In this document: piece by piece, positions 14,488 to 14,887 of the stretch
Position numbering within the stretch: the stretch's first letter is position 1
Layout of the letters: each line of letters starts with the position of its first letter
Origin: an uncultured Lentisphaeria bacterium
GTDB lineage: Bacteria; Verrucomicrobiota; Lentisphaeria; JABSQK01; CAJWLW01
Direction of reading: 5' to 3'
NCBI GenBank assembly: GCA_913042885.1
Contig: CAJWLW010000092.1
Span: 1-14,887 of the forward strand
Length of the DNA stretch: 14,887 bases
Translations under genes and position numbers: made by a program
Notes under the pieces: generated by a model
Told to the model about the DNA's origin: nothing
Databases searched by the model: none
The model's input: the letters and a program-made list of their open reading frames with translations, nothing else

Positions 14488-14887
14488 TCAGCATTCCGAT
14501 GCTGACGGGCCCGCCGTAATAAATGGACAATTATCGGTTTTCCCATCGGCCAGAAACGGTATGGCCCACAGCAGTTGTTCCCCGGATTCGGGGTTGATCA
14601 AAGGATGTTTGGTATACTCAATGGTGATGGCACGGCGCATGGCTGGGGTGCGATTGGGACCGCTGCGATGGAACACGGTGCTGGAAAACGCCAGGACCGT
14701 CCCGGCGGAGACCACCAGCGGATCGCCGGGGTCATCGCCGAAATATCCTGTCAGGTCATTGGTCTCCGGGTCAAGACGATGCGGCACCAACTCCCTGGTA
14801 CCGGCGCGCGAGTAAGGGAGCAGGTGGAGGGTGCCATTCTCCTCGGTCATGTCATCCAGCGCGCACCACAAATTGATTGTGGGCGGG
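14488..14887 (-). CDS. Phytanoyl-CoA dioxygenase (PhyH) family protein 3, 5' part outside the window
   Basis: The reading frame stays open to the window's right edge, so only the C-terminal ~132 residues are seen. They show the PhyH core after the first metal motif: PTINLWCALDDMTEENGTLH, LLPYSRAG (family VPGSHxxG, here with Tyr and Arg in place of Gly-Ser-His), GTVLAFSSTVFHRSGPNRTP with the distal iron-binding His, and AMRRAITIEYT with the 2-oxoglutarate-binding Arg. The HxD half of the iron site must lie just beyond the edge. The HRSGxNRT motif is the same type as in PhyH 1 (1449-2189). The stop overlaps the ATG of the truncated PhyH ORF downstream by 7 bases. It is the first visible member of the minus-strand operon. 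Confidence 0.85.
   Translation of the reverse strand, partial: PPTINLWCALDDMTEENGTLHLLPYSRAGTRELVPHRLDPETNDLTGYFGDDPGDPLVVSAGTVLAFSSTVFHRSGPNRTPAMRRAITIEYTKHPLINPESGEQLLWAIPFLADGKTDNCPFITAGPSASEC

Larger units (their letters stand above)
14297..14494 (-). pseudogene. Truncated PhyH dioxygenase remnant (N-terminal ~26 residues only)
   Basis: This 65-codon ORF opens with MLTQAQLEQFHRESFPIARN and IVPRAV, the typical start of a PhyH-family protein (LTxEQxxxFhxxGFxVxrnvvp). The invariant-looking Gly before the first strand is Ser (S14), and a Pro follows one residue later. After about residue 26 the similarity stops; no HxD motif, distal His or Arg follows, and the tail ends with ATCKRSLV. I read it as a deletion remnant of a fourth dioxygenase. 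Oddly, its ATG overlaps the stop of the upstream PhyH gene (ATGCTGA, 14488-14494) and its stop overlaps the DUF6259-like start (ATGA, 14297-14300), so it may still be translated and couple the neighbouring genes. A genuine small protein is the alternative. Confidence 0.55.

Noticed and set aside
1..14887. tRNA, rRNA, CRISPR arrays, insertion sequences or integrase sites
   Set aside because: I looked for cloverleaf-like arms, regularly spaced repeats, terminal inverted repeats and transposase motifs, and found none convincing.

Overview
The window looks like an accessory carbohydrate-catabolism region of a bacterium from the PVC or Hydrogenedentota-like part of the tree, most likely Lentisphaerae. 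The main clue is a pair of large-C-terminus pseudopilin-like proteins with an [15 protein letters not shown] helix, a C-x-S-N-L-K-Q motif after it and an F/Y-x-DGH-x-x-W motif near the C-terminus. Such proteins are greatly expanded in Lentisphaerae, Planctomycetes and relatives. Phytanoyl-CoA dioxygenase-like (PhyH) proteins, COG1082-type sugar isomerases, a GH127-like enzyme, a DUF6259-like protein and a SUMF1-like protein fit the same assignment. Most of the sequence is GC-rich. The taxonomic call rests on protein style only and is moderate in confidence.

Layout. (1) 67-1101 (-) is pseudopilin 1, diverging from 1449-2189 (+), a PhyH dioxygenase. The same strand continues with a GH127-like beta-L-arabinofuranosidase-type enzyme (2341-4908) and a sugar phosphate isomerase/epimerase (5026-5796). 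(2) After a structured gap of 335 bases come pseudopilin 2 (6132-7106, +), a gap containing palindromes and an (AC)10 tract, and a second PhyH dioxygenase (7431-8228, +). (3) A D-2-hydroxyacid dehydrogenase (8246-9235, -) converges on that gene with 17 bases between them. (4) An AT-richer sugar epimerase-like gene (9574-10467, +) diverges from the dehydrogenase across a gap of 338 bases that contains a tiny basic ORF with a consensus ribosome binding site. (5) A tightly coupled minus-strand operon fills the right end. Read 5' to 3' it holds a third PhyH gene (cut by the window edge), a 65-codon PhyH N-terminal remnant, an exported DUF6259-like putative glycosidase (11490-14300) and an exported SUMF1-like protein (10588-11493). 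Its members overlap by 7, 4 and 4 bases.

Working together (inference): exported proteins (DUF6259-like and SUMF1-like) and the pseudopilins would act at or outside the inner membrane. The GH127-like enzyme, which has no signal peptide, would release or process sugars in the cytoplasm. The isomerases, dehydrogenase and Fe(II)/2-oxoglutarate dioxygenases would then remodel unusual or modified sugars. The substrate cannot be read from the sequence. The points most worth a second look are a second, degenerate prepilin-like motif upstream of the real one in both pseudopilins; the density of PhyH genes, including a remnant held between two coding overlaps; the loss of a catalytic metal-binding Glu in the second epimerase; and the in-frame (AC)10 tract in front of the second PhyH gene.
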